Assembly: GCF_000716535.1 (NCBI RefSeq)
Contig: NZ_JNWV01000029.1
Span: 1-64,000, forward strand
Source of the DNA: Streptomyces flaveolus
Lineage (GTDB): Bacteria > Actinomycetota > Actinomycetes > Streptomycetales > Streptomycetaceae
DNA length: 64,000 nucleotides
Direction: 5' to 3'
A program made the position numbers and the translations under genes. Position 1 is the stretch's first letter. Each line of letters begins with the position of its first letter. Shown here in pieces: positions 9,749-19,239 of the stretch. The notes under the pieces were generated by a model that worked only from the letters and a program-made list of their open reading frames with translations, searched no databases and was not told the origin of the DNA.

Positions 9749-10572
9749 GCGCCGAAGCCCTCGCCCCCGCCCGGCACGTCACGGCGAAGTCCCCGGGCCT
9801 CACCGGTCTGCTGCGCGCGGAGTGGGTCAAGATCAGCTCGGTGCGCTCCACCGCCTGGGTGCTGCTGCTGATGTTCGTCGCGTCCGTCGGGGTGTCCGTG
9901 GCGGCCAGTGCGGTCACCGCCGCCCAGTGGGGCTCGGCGTCGCCGCAGGACCGGGCCAGGGTCGTCGCGGACCCCCTCTCGGTGATCTTCAGCGCCTTCG
10001 GTGTCGGCGAACTGATCGTGTCGGTGCTCGGTGTGCTGGTCATCACGAGCGAGTACTCCAGCGGCACGATCCGCGCCAGCTTCCTCGCCGTGCCCCGCCG
10101 CACCCCGCTGCTCGTGGCCAAGGCGGCGGTGTTCGCCCTGGTGACCCTGGTGGCGGGCGAAGTCACCGCGTTCGCCTCCTTCTTCGCCGGATCGGCACTG
10201 CTGGACAAGCACGCCCCGGTCGCCCTCGGCGACCCCGAGGTGCTGCGCGTGGTGACCGGCAGTGGGCTGTTCCTGGCCGCGATGAGCCTGTTCGCCCTCG
10301 GTGTCGGCGCCCTGATCCGCCACACGGCCGGTGCGATCGCCGCGGTGGTCGGCTTCCTCCTGGTCCTGGCCCCCCTCGCCGGCAGCCTCCCCGGCACGGC
10401 GGGCCGCGACATCGCGGCCTTCCTCCCGGCCAACGCGGGCCAGCAGATCGTCTTCGCCCACCCCTCCCCGGACCATGTCCTCACCCCCTGGCAGGGCCTC
10501 GGCGTCTGCGCGCTGTGGGGCGTGGCGCTGATCGCCGTGGCCTCGGTCCTCCTCCGCCGCCGGGACGTCTGA
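9745..10572 (+). CDS. ABC-2 type permease, last gene of the exporter operon
   Basis: 275-aa membrane protein with about six hydrophobic segments. It carries the EYSSGTIRASFLAVPRR loop common to permeases paired with BcrA-like ATPases, and ends in LLRRRDV. GTG 9745 overlaps the stop of the ATPase (GTGA). The open frame runs back to 9301, but that stretch is antisense-style shadow of the ATPase gene. A 14-bp hairpin followed by a T tract ends the operon just downstream. Confidence 0.88.
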   Translation: MSAEALAPARHVTAKSPGLTGLLRAEWVKISSVRSTAWVLLLMFVASVGVSVAASAVTAAQWGSASPQDRARVVADPLSVIFSAFGVGELIVSVLGVLVITSEYSSGTIRASFLAVPRRTPLLVAKAAVFALVTLVAGEVTAFASFFAGSALLDKHAPVALGDPEVLRVVTGSGLFLAAMSLFALGVGALIRHTAGAIAAVVGFLLVLAPLAGSLPGTAGRDIAAFLPANAGQQIVFAHPSPDHVLTPWQGLGVCALWGVALIAVASVLLRRRDV

Positions 10573-10582
10573 CCCACCAGCC

Positions 10583-10629
10583 ACCCGTACCGGCCGCCCC
10601 CTCCGACGGCCGGTACGGGTTCCTCTTTT
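10583..10629 (+). terminator. Rho-independent terminator after the exporter operon
   Basis: ACCCGTACCGGCCG (10583-10596) pairs perfectly with CGGCCGGTACGGGT (10607-10620) over 14 bp, with a 10-nt loop, followed by TCCTCTTTT. This marks the likely right edge of the NRPS cluster. The next ~300 bp to 10929 hold only GCGCGGCGGG-type degenerate repeats and no gene. Confidence 0.85.
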
Positions 10630-10929
10630 GACCACACGGGCTACGGCGGGGGAGGCCGGCCCGCCGGGATGTGATGGGGTCCGCCGCGCGCGATGGGGCC
10701 GGGGCTCCCGCCGGTGAAACCGGGGCGGGGCTGCGCGCGGCGGGACTGTGCGCGGAGCGTCTGTGCGCGGCGGGGTCGGCCCCGGAGCCCGCGCACAGGA
10801 TCTACCCGACCGGGCCCGCGCCTCGCGTTCCTGCCCGGAGCCCGCTCCGTCCGCCGTCGGGCCGGGCGCGCGCCGTCCTCGCCCGCCGAACGGATCCGGA
10901 CATCGATCCGCCCACTGGAAGGAGTTCCC

Positions 10930-11664
10930 ATGCTCACCGTCACCCGTCCGCGCGACGGCGCCGAGGTGCTGGCCGTCGCCGGCGATCCCTGGACGCGGGA
11001 GTGGATCACGCCTGACTGGCGTGGTCCTGCCTGGGCTGTCGAAGGGGCCGTGGCGTACGGCTCCGGAAGTGCGGACGAGCCCGCCGCCGCCGTCACCGTC
11101 ACCGGCGCCCCCGATGCCGCCGTGGCGCTCGCCGGGCACGTGCTCGACGCGCTGCCCGAGCCGCCGTACGTTCTGAACCTGCCACGCGGTGCGTGGCCGT
11201 TGCCCGAGGGCGAGCGGGAGGAGTGGGCGCTGATGATCGGCGAGACCGCCCCGGCCGCGCAGCCCGGCGAGGAGGACGTCGTCCTGCTGACGTCCGGGCC
11301 GGAGCTGTCCGCGTTGCTGGCCGAGGCTAGCCCGGGGCATCTGGTGCGGCCGGGGGATCCACAGGTCGAGGTGTGGGCGGGGATACGTGCGGCGGGCGGG
11401 GAACTCGCCTGCGCCGGTGCGCTGTTGCTGCGTCCCGGTACCGGCGCTCCGCACCTTGCCTCGATCGCCACCGCTCCCGCCCACCGGGGGCGGGGCCTGG
11501 CCGCCGCTGTCACCGCGTGGCTGACCCGCCGGGCGCTGGAGCGCGGGGCGCCCTGGTGCAGCCTGGCCCGGATGGACTCGGCCCGGACCGCGCACCGGCT
11601 CTACGAACGGCTCGGCTACCGCACAGTCCAGGAGTTCACGAGCATCACCCTCGACGTGTGGTGA
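10930..11664 (+). CDS. GNAT family N-acetyltransferase
   Basis: 244-aa protein whose C-terminal half has the acetyl-CoA binding motif of GNAT enzymes, IATAPAHRGRGLAAAVTAWL, followed by ARMDSARTAHRLYERLGY. The N-terminal ~120 residues are less conserved and could be a degenerate second GNAT fold. ATG 10930 is chosen because of GGAAGGAG 4-13 nt upstream; the frame is open further upstream only through repeats. The acceptor molecule is unknown. It stands alone after the exporter terminator. Confidence 0.82.
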   Translation: MLTVTRPRDGAEVLAVAGDPWTREWITPDWRGPAWAVEGAVAYGSGSADEPAAAVTVTGAPDAAVALAGHVLDALPEPPYVLNLPRGAWPLPEGEREEWALMIGETAPAAQPGEEDVVLLTSGPELSALLAEASPGHLVRPGDPQVEVWAGIRAAGGELACAGALLLRPGTGAPHLASIATAPAHRGRGLAAAVTAWLTRRALERGAPWCSLARMDSARTAHRLYERLGYRTVQEFTSITLDVW

Positions 11665-11749
11665 GACGGGGAGACCGGACAGAACCGAACAGAAGCGAGG
11701 GAAGGGGGTGGCGCCGCGAGGTGTCACCCCCTTCGCCCGTCACGTCCGT

Positions 11750-11974
11750 TCACGGCTCCGCCGGGTCCTCCAGCAGGTGCTGGATCGCCCGCACACACCC
11801 CGCGACCTCGGTCACCTCGGCCCGCAGGTTCCGTTGTTCCAGGGCGAGTTGCTCCACGGCCGCATACCGCCTGCGGGAGTGCCCGGTGGAGAACCAGAAC
11901 AGCGCCGCCACGACGACCATCGTGCAGCTGAGCATGATCGCGGCGGCGATGACCGCTCCGGCCGTGCTGTCCAT
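11750..11974 (-). CDS. Small single-span membrane protein
   Basis: 74 aa. Residues ~6-28 form one hydrophobic helix (VIAAAIMLSCTMVVVAALFWF). A basic SRRRY junction and an amphipathic, probably coiled-coil tail rich in Glu/Gln/Leu follow. ATG 11974 has GGGGAGG upstream. It sits downstream of the AfsR-like gene in the same orientation, separated by ~116 bp, and converges on the GNAT gene. The function is not known. Confidence 0.7.
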   Translation of the reverse strand: MDSTAGAVIAAAIMLSCTMVVVAALFWFSTGHSRRRYAAVEQLALEQRNLRAEVTEVAGCVRAIQHLLEDPAEP

Positions 11975-12090
11975 CGTGGGCCTCCCCAGTGTTCCCCCCG
12001 TGCCGATCAGGTCACTCCGTGCAGGCTATCGACGGCACCGGGGCACCCGCCATGTGGGAAAACCGCCAGAACCGCCGGGGGGTTCGGGGG

Positions 12091-15045
12091 TCAGAACTCC
12101 TGAGGACCGTGCAGCGCACCCGCCTGCTCCGGCCGGGGCCGTGCGCCGATCCGGTCGAAGAGGGCTTGCGCGGTCTTCAGGTGGTCCTCGGCGCCGGGCC
12201 GCCCGAGCGCGTTCAGAGCCCGCCCGATGCCCAGATTGATCTGCCCCTCCACCAGCGGGCTGTCGATCCCCGAGACGATGTCCAGGGCGTCGGTGAGCGT
12301 GTCGAGGGCCTGCTGCCCCTGCCCGGCGGCCAGCCGGGTCTCGCCGAGCCCGTGCAGGGCGTAGGCGAGGCCGACCATGTCCGACTTCTCCTTGACGATG
12401 TGCACCACCCGCAGAAACGCTTCCTCTGCGAGCTGTGTCTCGCCGAGCGCGAGATAGACGTGGGCGAGCCGGTGCAGGCTCTGGGCGAGCCCACGGGCGC
12501 CACGGCCCTCACCGATCGCCTCGGACAGCCGTACCGACTCCCGGCCCAGGCCCATGGCCACCTCCGCCCGGCCGAGGTCGAGCTGGATCTGCGCCATGTT
12601 GTTCAGCACGTGCGCCTCGGAGGAGCCGTCGCCCGCCGACCGGAAGATCTCGCGCGCCTCCTCCAGCCGGGCCATCGCGGTGTCCAGTTCGCCCTGCATC
12701 CGGTCCCGGATGGCGAGGTTGCGCAGCACCATCGCCTCGCCGTACCGCTCGCCGACGTCGCGGTGCAGCTCCAGCGCCTCCTCCAGCAGGACCCCGGTGC
12801 GCCGCAAGTCGCGCAACCGCAGCGCGACCGCGCCGAGGTCGGCCAGCATCACGGCCTGCCCGCGCACATTGCCGGCGGCCCGCGCGGCCTCCAGCGCCCG
12901 CTGCGCGCACCGCCGCCAGTCCTCCACGTAGTTGCGGGTCTCGAACAGCACCACCATGGACGTCGTCAGGTCCCAGGCGATCTCGTCCAGACCGAGCTCG
13001 GCCGCCTGGTCGATGAGCGCGCGCAGCGAGAGCCGCTCGGCCTCGAACCACTCCAGCGGCGCCACCAGCAGGTCGTCGGTGAGCGCGGCCGCCAGCGGCC
13101 GGCGCGGCGTGCTGCCGTGCAGCACGCTGAAGTCGCCGCCGTACTCCCGGCGGTGGGCCTCCCCGGCCAGCGTCAGATAGGTGCGCAGGACCCGCATCCG
13201 CGCCTCGCCGATCCGCTCCTCGCTCTCCTCGTGCGCCGCGCACTCGGCGGCGTACAGACGCAGCAGGTTCTGCAGCCGGTAGCGGGTGTGCCCGGTGGCG
13301 TCGAGCCCGACCACCTCCAGGAACTGGGCGTCGACGAGCTGCTCGATGAACAGCTCGGCATCCGGCACCGGGCAGTCCAGCAGCGCCGCCGCCGTCCAGG
13401 CGGTGAAGTCGGGTGAGGTGAGCAGCCCGAGCCTGCGGTACAGGCAGGCCGCGTCGGGCGAGAGGTAGCGGTAGCTCAGCTCCAGCCCGGCACGCACCTG
13501 GGACTCGTCCTGGCTCAGCTCGTCCAGCCGCCGCTGCTCGTCGCGCAGCCGGGTCACCATGTGCCGCACCGTCCAGTGCGGCCGGGAGGCCAGCCGGGCG
13601 GCGGCGATCCGCAGGGCCAGCGGCAGCCGGTCGCACAGGTGGGCGAGGGTCACCGCGTCGGAGGGGCCGGCCGCGATCCGGGACTCGCCGGCGATCGCGG
13701 CGAGCAGTCCGACCGCCTCCCGCTCCGACAGCAGCCGCAGTTGGATGCGCGCCTGCGGCGGCCAGGTGACCAGGTCCTCCAGCGCCTCCCGGCTGGTGAC
13801 GACCACACAGCACTCGCCAACCCCGGGCAGCAGGTCGCGGACCTGGGCGTAGTGGCGGACGTTGTCGAGGACGACCAGCATCCGGTGCCCGGCCAGCAGC
13901 GACCGGTACAGCGCGATGCGCTCCTCGTGCGCCGCCGGGACCAGGTCCGCGGCCACGCCCAGCGAGCGCAGGAAGCGGCCGAGCACGTCGCTCGCCTCGG
14001 TGGGCGTGTGATGGCCGTCGTAACCGCGCATGTCGGCGTACAGGCTGCCGTCCGGGAAGTGCTCGTGGACCCGGTGCGCCCAGTGCACGGCGATCCCCGT
14101 CTTGCCCACCCCGGCCACGCCGGTGATCAGGCCGACCCGGGGGCCGGGCGCGGACAGCAGGGTGTCCAGTGCGGCCAGTTCGGCGTCCCGGCCGACGAAC
14201 CCGGGGATGCCGGGCGGAAGTTCGGAGGGCACCGAGCGCGGCGGGGCCGTGGGAGCCGCGGGCGTGGCTGAACTCTCGGGAGGGGCGAGCGAGGGGTCGT
14301 CGGCCAGGATCGCGTCGTGCAGGCTCTGCGCGTTCGGCCCGGGTTCGAGGCCCAGCTCCTCGATGAACTGCTTGCGGGCCGCGCGGAAGACCTCCAACGC
14401 CTCCGCGCGCCGCCCCGAGCGGTACAGGGCGAGCATCAGATGCCCGAGCGTCCGCTCCCGCAGCGGGTGTTCCCGTACGACGGCCGACAGTTCCGGGATG
14501 ATCTCCTGATGCTGGTCCAGCGTCAGCTGTACGGCGGTGGCGTCGTCGAAGGCGTTGAGCCGGTACTCCTCCAGCCGCGAGGCCTCGTCCTCCACCGGGC
14601 GCCCCATCACCCCGGCGAGCGCGGGCCCGCGCCACAGGCCGAGCGCCTGCGCGTACCCCCGGGCCGACTCGGTCAGCGTGCCCTCGGACGCGTCCTGTTC
14701 GGCCTGCCCCACCAGCCGGGTGAACTCGACCCAGTCGACCTCGTGCCGGGAGGTTTCGAGCAGATAGCCGGGGTGGGCGGTGACGATCACGTCGTCTTCG
14801 ACCCCGGCGGCCTTGAAGGCCTTGCGCAGCGCCGCCACACAGATGGCGACCTGGGTGCGGGCCGTCGAGGGCGGCCGGCCGTTCCAGACGACGTCGATGA
14901 GCGTGTCCACCGGCACCACCCGGTCCGGGTTGAGAGCGAGCAGCGCGAGGATGGCTCGTTGCCGTGCGCCGCCCACCGGCACGGACCGGCCGTCGGCCTC
15001 GACCGCCAGTGGTCCGAGCACCCTGAAAACGAGTCTTGCCCCCAT
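12091..15045 (-). CDS. AfsR-like SARP regulator with NB-ARC and TPR domains
   Basis: 984-aa cytoplasmic transcription regulator. Residues ~5-95 form an OmpR-type winged helix (VLGPLAVEADGRSVPVGG...RQRAILALLALN) and ~100-250 the bacterial transcriptional activation domain (WRGPALAG, LYRSGRRAEALEVF), together a SARP module. An NB-ARC ATPase follows (GFVGRDAEL, Walker A GVAGVGKT ~310, LVVLDNVR), then TPR-like repeats to the end. This order and length match AfsR. ATG 15045 follows GGGGGA. It lies ~1.5 kb from the exporter operon and may activate the NRPS cluster. Target sites are suggested at 5960-5993; this link is inference. Confidence 0.9.
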   Translation of the reverse strand: MGARLVFRVLGPLAVEADGRSVPVGGARQRAILALLALNPDRVVPVDTLIDVVWNGRPPSTARTQVAICVAALRKAFKAAGVEDDVIVTAHPGYLLETSRHEVDWVEFTRLVGQAEQDASEGTLTESARGYAQALGLWRGPALAGVMGRPVEDEASRLEEYRLNAFDDATAVQLTLDQHQEIIPELSAVVREHPLRERTLGHLMLALYRSGRRAEALEVFRAARKQFIEELGLEPGPNAQSLHDAILADDPSLAPPESSATPAAPTAPPRSVPSELPPGIPGFVGRDAELAALDTLLSAPGPRVGLITGVAGVGKTGIAVHWAHRVHEHFPDGSLYADMRGYDGHHTPTEASDVLGRFLRSLGVAADLVPAAHEERIALYRSLLAGHRMLVVLDNVRHYAQVRDLLPGVGECCVVVTSREALEDLVTWPPQARIQLRLLSEREAVGLLAAIAGESRIAAGPSDAVTLAHLCDRLPLALRIAAARLASRPHWTVRHMVTRLRDEQRRLDELSQDESQVRAGLELSYRYLSPDAACLYRRLGLLTSPDFTAWTAAALLDCPVPDAELFIEQLVDAQFLEVVGLDATGHTRYRLQNLLRLYAAECAAHEESEERIGEARMRVLRTYLTLAGEAHRREYGGDFSVLHGSTPRRPLAAALTDDLLVAPLEWFEAERLSLRALIDQAAELGLDEIAWDLTTSMVVLFETRNYVEDWRRCAQRALEAARAAGNVRGQAVMLADLGAVALRLRDLRRTGVLLEEALELHRDVGERYGEAMVLRNLAIRDRMQGELDTAMARLEEAREIFRSAGDGSSEAHVLNNMAQIQLDLGRAEVAMGLGRESVRLSEAIGEGRGARGLAQSLHRLAHVYLALGETQLAEEAFLRVVHIVKEKSDMVGLAYALHGLGETRLAAGQGQQALDTLTDALDIVSGIDSPLVEGQINLGIGRALNALGRPGAEDHLKTAQALFDRIGARPRPEQAGALHGPQEF

Positions 15046-15164
15046 GCGTGTCCCCCAACACCCGCACCATCAACTCCGGCAGCAATCATGCCGCATGCTT
15101 CCGACCGGGAATGAGCGGGAGCAAGGTGCATTACCGGCCAAGCGATCAGGGGGAACGCGGCTGG

Positions 15165-15884
15165 TTATGGTCCCTGCGGCGGGTCGGGGAGGCACCAGAC
15201 GGCCACCGCGGTGAAGCCGGGCGGCAGGGCGAGGTCCATCTGCTCGCAGGCCGGGGCCGGCCCCGCGGGACCCCCCGCGCAGCGGCCGGTGGCACAGGCG
15301 TGGGCAGCCCGGCGGACCCTGTCGCGGAGCCGGTCGGGGGCAAGGGGGCCGTCCGGCCCCGGGTCGTCCTCGGCTGCCAGGGCGAGGCCGAGCGGGGTGT
15401 CCCCGAGGGCGTACAGGGAGAGGCCGTTCCGGGTGGCCGCGGCGAAGTGGACCCGGCGGCCGCCGACCGTCGCCGAGCCGTGGCACATGGTGTCGTGGCG
15501 GGCGATGCATCGGCGGGTTTCAGCCACTTGACCGAGGCCGAGATCGGCCTGCAGTAGGAGTAGGATTCCGGGCTCGAGGTCCGGATTTACCGTCCTCTTG
15601 CCTGGTCGCGGGTGGTGCGACAGCCAGACGGAGGGCCGCGTTCCGGGAGGTCGGAGGCGGACCGGCGCCCCCTCGGACGGCAGGGGGAGCGGGGGCACCC
15701 GCTCGCGTTCCTGTGGCCGGAATCCATCTTCCGGCAGGATGTGCGGCACCGGCCGGGCGGACGCCAGCAGGTCCGCCGTCCAGGGGGCGGGCAGCGGGGA
15801 GGGAACGCCGTCGGTACCGTCCGGGGCACCGCGTCGGCGGCGGGACGCGCGCCCTCGCCGCCCGGGTGACGGACTCTCGGACAT
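15165..15884 (-). CDS. Hypothetical protein downstream of secreted protease
   Basis: 239 aa, not recognised. The N-terminal ~60 residues are rich in Arg and Pro with no signal peptide. The C-terminal half looks more ordered and has five Cys residues (RCIARHDTMCHG, HACATGRCAGG, ACEQM). It starts 28 bp after the protease stop behind a very strong GGGAGG site, so it is probably co-transcribed with the protease. A processing or regulatory partner is one possibility, without direct support. Confidence 0.5.
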   Translation of the reverse strand: MSESPSPGRRGRASRRRRGAPDGTDGVPSPLPAPWTADLLASARPVPHILPEDGFRPQERERVPPLPLPSEGAPVRLRPPGTRPSVWLSHHPRPGKRTVNPDLEPGILLLLQADLGLGQVAETRRCIARHDTMCHGSATVGGRRVHFAAATRNGLSLYALGDTPLGLALAAEDDPGPDGPLAPDRLRDRVRRAAHACATGRCAGGPAGPAPACEQMDLALPPGFTAVAVWCLPDPPQGP

Positions 15885-15912
15885 GACGCCTCCCTCCCCG
15901 CCGGCCCCGGCC

Positions 15913-16887
15913 TCAGGGCCGGGCCGCCGCCAACTGGTTCACCATCGCGACGAGTTGCAGGGTGCGGTCGTCGAACCGGGGCGTGGCGATGTACGTCCCG
16001 TCGAAGACGGCGTTGACGCCGTAGATCTCGCCGACCTGGTCCACCGGATCGTAGTCCAGCAGCCAGGGCGAGCCGCTGGAGCCGCCGACCATGTTCGGGC
16101 AGCGGGCCATGATCAGGTTTCTGGGCACCGGGGTGGGCTCGCTGAGGTCCTTGCAGTACTCCTGGTGCTTGCCGTCATAGGCGCCCTCGGACGGGTACCC
16201 GATGATCGTCACCTCGTTGACGGTCCCGTGGCCGGACACGATGTCGAAGGCGCCGGCCGCATCGGCGACGTGCTCGCCCAGGCTGTTGTCGTACGTGATC
16301 GCGATGCCGTAGTCGTGGTTCTCGTCGGCGTCGCTGGCCCACAGGGAGTCGCTGGCGACGTTCCACACCGCGAAGGAGCCGAGCGGCGGGGTGGCGCTGC
16401 CGTCGTACGCCGGCACGAACAGGAAGTTGGTGTGCCACTGCCCGTTCGGCCCGCCCTCCTCCAGACAGTGCGCGGCGGTCAGGACCAGGGTCTCGGCGGT
16501 GGTGTTCAGCACCGAGCCCGAGCACACCGAGGGCTGGCCGCCCGGATAGGTGAAGAAGAGCTTGCCGACGGTGTCCACGGTGGCGACGGGCCCGTGTCCG
16601 TCGGGCAGCCCGGCCGCGGCGGCCTGCGCAGTGAGCCCGCTCGTGGCCGTGCCGTCGCGTACGGCCGCGTGGTGCACCGCCTGCCGCATCCGCCGGGGCG
16701 TCCAGTACGCGCGCAGGGCCGCGTCGGCCGCGGGCCCGGTGTGCGGCGCCCCGGGCAGGTCCACGCGCGCCGGTGCGCTTGTCATGATCCGCTGTGCCCC
16801 GCCCGCGGCGACGGCCGGACTTCCGCCGCCGAGCAGCGCGGCGACGGCGGCCAGCGCGAACAGGGCGGCGGCGACCGCGCTTCTCAT
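15913..16887 (-). CDS. Secreted trypsin-like (S1/V8-type) serine protease
   Basis: About 324 aa from ATG 16887. The signal peptide (MRSAVAAALFALAAVAALLG...AVA) begins exactly there; a GTG at 16944 would add a basic 19-residue tail. The triad is visible: His in TAAHC, Asp in HDYGI, Ser in GGSSGSPW. Cys pairs at CSGS/AHC and EYC/ARC suggest disulfides. The first ~110 residues before the catalytic domain could be a propeptide. It is followed by a short co-oriented gene. Its upstream region shares a GATAAC-N20-TAnnGT layout with the NRPS promoter, hinting at common control. Confidence 0.88.
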   Translation of the reverse strand: MRSAVAAALFALAAVAALLGGGSPAVAAGGAQRIMTSAPARVDLPGAPHTGPAADAALRAYWTPRRMRQAVHHAAVRDGTATSGLTAQAAAAGLPDGHGPVATVDTVGKLFFTYPGGQPSVCSGSVLNTTAETLVLTAAHCLEEGGPNGQWHTNFLFVPAYDGSATPPLGSFAVWNVASDSLWASDADENHDYGIAITYDNSLGEHVADAAGAFDIVSGHGTVNEVTIIGYPSEGAYDGKHQEYCKDLSEPTPVPRNLIMARCPNMVGGSSGSPWLLDYDPVDQVGEIYGVNAVFDGTYIATPRFDDRTLQLVAMVNQLAAARP

Positions 16888-16994
16888 GGACGCGGGCGTC
16901 CTGCCTGATCCATGTCCACCTTCACGTCTCTGTCTCACCAGCACGCTCCCTCAGGCCCTCGGCCGAATCGGTCGGATCGATCGGATCGGCTGGG

Positions 16995-17026
16995 ACCGTA
17001 GGGGAGGGGCTTTTCGCCTCGTTATC
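16995..17026 (-). promoter_or_regulatory. Candidate protease promoter, GATAAC-N20-TACGGT
   Basis: On the minus strand GATAAC (17026-17021) precedes TACGGT (17000-16995) by exactly 20 nt, with a spacer containing GGCGAAAAGCCCC. Aligned with the NRPS upstream element, about 23 of 32 bases agree, including both hexamer positions and the GAAAA core. Confidence 0.4.
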
Positions 17027-17080
17027 CGTGGCGTGCTGAACAGGCCCTGGAGGAAGGGGACTCAAGGGAGCCGGGGGAGT

Positions 17081-17372
17081 TCAGGCCGGGGCGACGCGGG
17101 TGAAGCGGGACGCGGTGCGCAGGTCCGCCCGGACGCGGTCGGCGGTGGTGCGGAGCTCGGGCTGGAGGCTGCGGACGCGGTGCTGGCCACGTGCGGGCGG
17201 TGTTCGGGGGCGTCGGAGAGTTTCGCCTGGATGTTGGGGCCGCGGGTGCAGTCGCCGCGGTGGGGGTGGGTCACGGGACCGCGTCCGGTGTCGATCGTGC
17301 CGTCCGCCTTGTAGAGCCGTGCGGCTGCGCGCGTCGCGACCAGGGCCCTGCCGCCGACATCCGGCTACTCGG
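17081..17372 (-). pseudogene. Frameshifted gene remnant of unknown family
   Basis: Two coding-like stretches lie in different minus-strand frames. The upstream piece includes LVATRAAARLYKADGTIDTG and GDCTRGPNIQAKL, running to about 17185. The downstream piece (VRSLQPELRTTADRVRADL...TRVAPA) ends at a TGA at 17081-17083. One missing or extra base near 17178-17190 would join them. A stop lies in frame just before the first piece, so the 5' end is lost as well. I do not recognise the family. Confidence 0.4.
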
Positions 17373-17499
17373 ACGAAGGACGGTTCCCGGTCACCGAGCC
17401 GCCGCCGCTCACGCCATTCCCCGAACAGTGCCTCGGACGCCGGGCGGGGCCCCAAGAGCCGAAGCCACGCTCAGACACCGCCCGCGCCGCCCGCCGGCC

Positions 17500-18110
17500 C
17501 GTCGCTGCCCGTGCCCAGCGCAGCCCGCTTGCCGCTGCCTGTGCCCGGTGCAGCCGCCTCCAGCCACGCACGGCCTCATACGCCAAACGCCGCTTGCCGT
17601 TGCTCAGGCCAGCGCAGCCGCCCGCCGTCCTGTCGCTGCCTGCGCCCAGCGCTGCTGCCTGCCGCTGCCCGCGCCCAGCGCAGCCGCGGGTCGTTGCCTG
17701 TGCCCAGCGCAGCCGCTCGTCGCTGCCCGCGCTCAGCGCAGTCGCCCCCAGCCACGCACGGCCTCATACGCCAAACGCCGCTTGCCGCTGCTCAGGCCAG
17801 CGCAGCCGCCCGCCGTCCCGTCGCTGCCTGTGCCCAGCGCAACCGCTCGCCGCTGCCCGTGCCCAGCGCTGCCGCTTGCCGCTGCCCGTGCCCAGTGCAG
17901 CCGCCTCCAGCCACGTACAGCCTCACACGCCACACGCCGCATGCCGCTGCCAAGGCCGGCGCAGCCGCGGGTCGTTGCCTGTGCCCGGCGCAGCCGCCCG
18001 CCGAGCCGTCGCTGTTCGTGCCCAGCGCCGCCGCTCGCCGCTGCCCGTGCCCAGCGCAGCCGCGCCCACGCAAAGCCACGCGCAGCCACTCGCGCCGCGC
18101 ACCGGCCACC
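17500..18110. repeat. GC-rich minisatellite with three ~90-bp copies
   Basis: A short unit near TCGCTGCCCGTGCCCAGCGC-AGCCGC is repeated in degenerate form throughout. Three copies of a longer element starting CCAGCCACGCACGGCCTCAT lie at about 17560, 17749 and 17908 (offsets 189 and 159 bp). Several frames stay open across the block on both strands, but the predicted peptides are low-complexity Arg/Ala/Pro/Cys or Gly/Ala/Arg runs. With the remnant at 17081-17372, no intact gene is seen between the protease and 18135. Confidence 0.75.
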
Positions 18111-18134
18111 GTGCCCCCCGGCACAACCGTCGGC

Positions 18135-18680
<546 letters not shown>

Positions 18681-18809
18681 GGTGACTCCCCAGCAGACAG
18701 GCGGACATGTCCCCTCCCGCGCCCCCACCCTCGCACCGCCGACGCAGCCCGGCCCGTCCTGGCTGCCGTTCGGGTGGCGGTACCGCCGGCGCGGTGTGAG
18801 CCTGACGCC

Positions 18810-19136
18810 ATGACGATTCAGCCAGCCAAGCTCAGCGACCCCGCGGTCCGGGCCTTCGTCCACGCCGTCAACGCCCACGACCGCGAGGGCTTCATGGCCC
18901 TGCTCACGCCCGGGGCGACCATGGCCGACGACGGCTCCGACCGGGACCTCGCCGACTGGATCGACCGGGAGATCTTCTCCTCGCACGGTCACATGGAGGT
19001 CGACAACGAGTCCGACGGCGGCCGGACCCTGCTCGCCCGCTACTGCAACGACACCTGGGGCGAGATGCGCACCCGGTGGAACTTCACCGTCGAGGACGAC
19101 GGGCGGATCTCGCGGTTCGAGACCGGGCAGGCCTGA
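18810..19136 (+). CDS. SnoaL/NTF2-like small protein
   Basis: 108 aa, with the fold-typical opening AVRAFVHAVNAHDREGFMALLTPGATMADDGSDRDLADWIDREIF and a C-terminal beta-rich half (WNFTVEDDGRISRFETGQ). Such proteins are small alpha+beta barrels, often enzymes or stress proteins acting on hydrophobic ligands. ATG 18810 opens a single gene divergent from the doxX-like gene, with no clear ribosome site. Function unknown. Confidence 0.8.
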   Translation: MTIQPAKLSDPAVRAFVHAVNAHDREGFMALLTPGATMADDGSDRDLADWIDREIFSSHGHMEVDNESDGGRTLLARYCNDTWGEMRTRWNFTVEDDGRISRFETGQA

Positions 19137-19201
19137 GAAGGCCCAGCTCCAAGAAGGCCCAGGCGTAAGAGAGCCCAGACCTCAGGAAACCCTCCGGAGG
19201 C

Positions 19202-19232
19202 TTGTGTTCGCGTGCACTCCAAGCCCTAGCGT
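19202..19232 (+). promoter_or_regulatory. MerR-type promoter, 19-bp spacer
   Basis: TTGTGT (19202-19207) and TAGCGT (19227-19232) are 19 bp apart. That is the long spacer characteristic of MerR-activated promoters. The spacer is spanned by an imperfect palindrome, CTTG...GTGCACTCCAAG (19201-19223). Transcription would start close to the ATG at 19240, giving a leaderless mRNA. Confidence 0.6.
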
Positions 19233-19239
19233 CCCCTCC

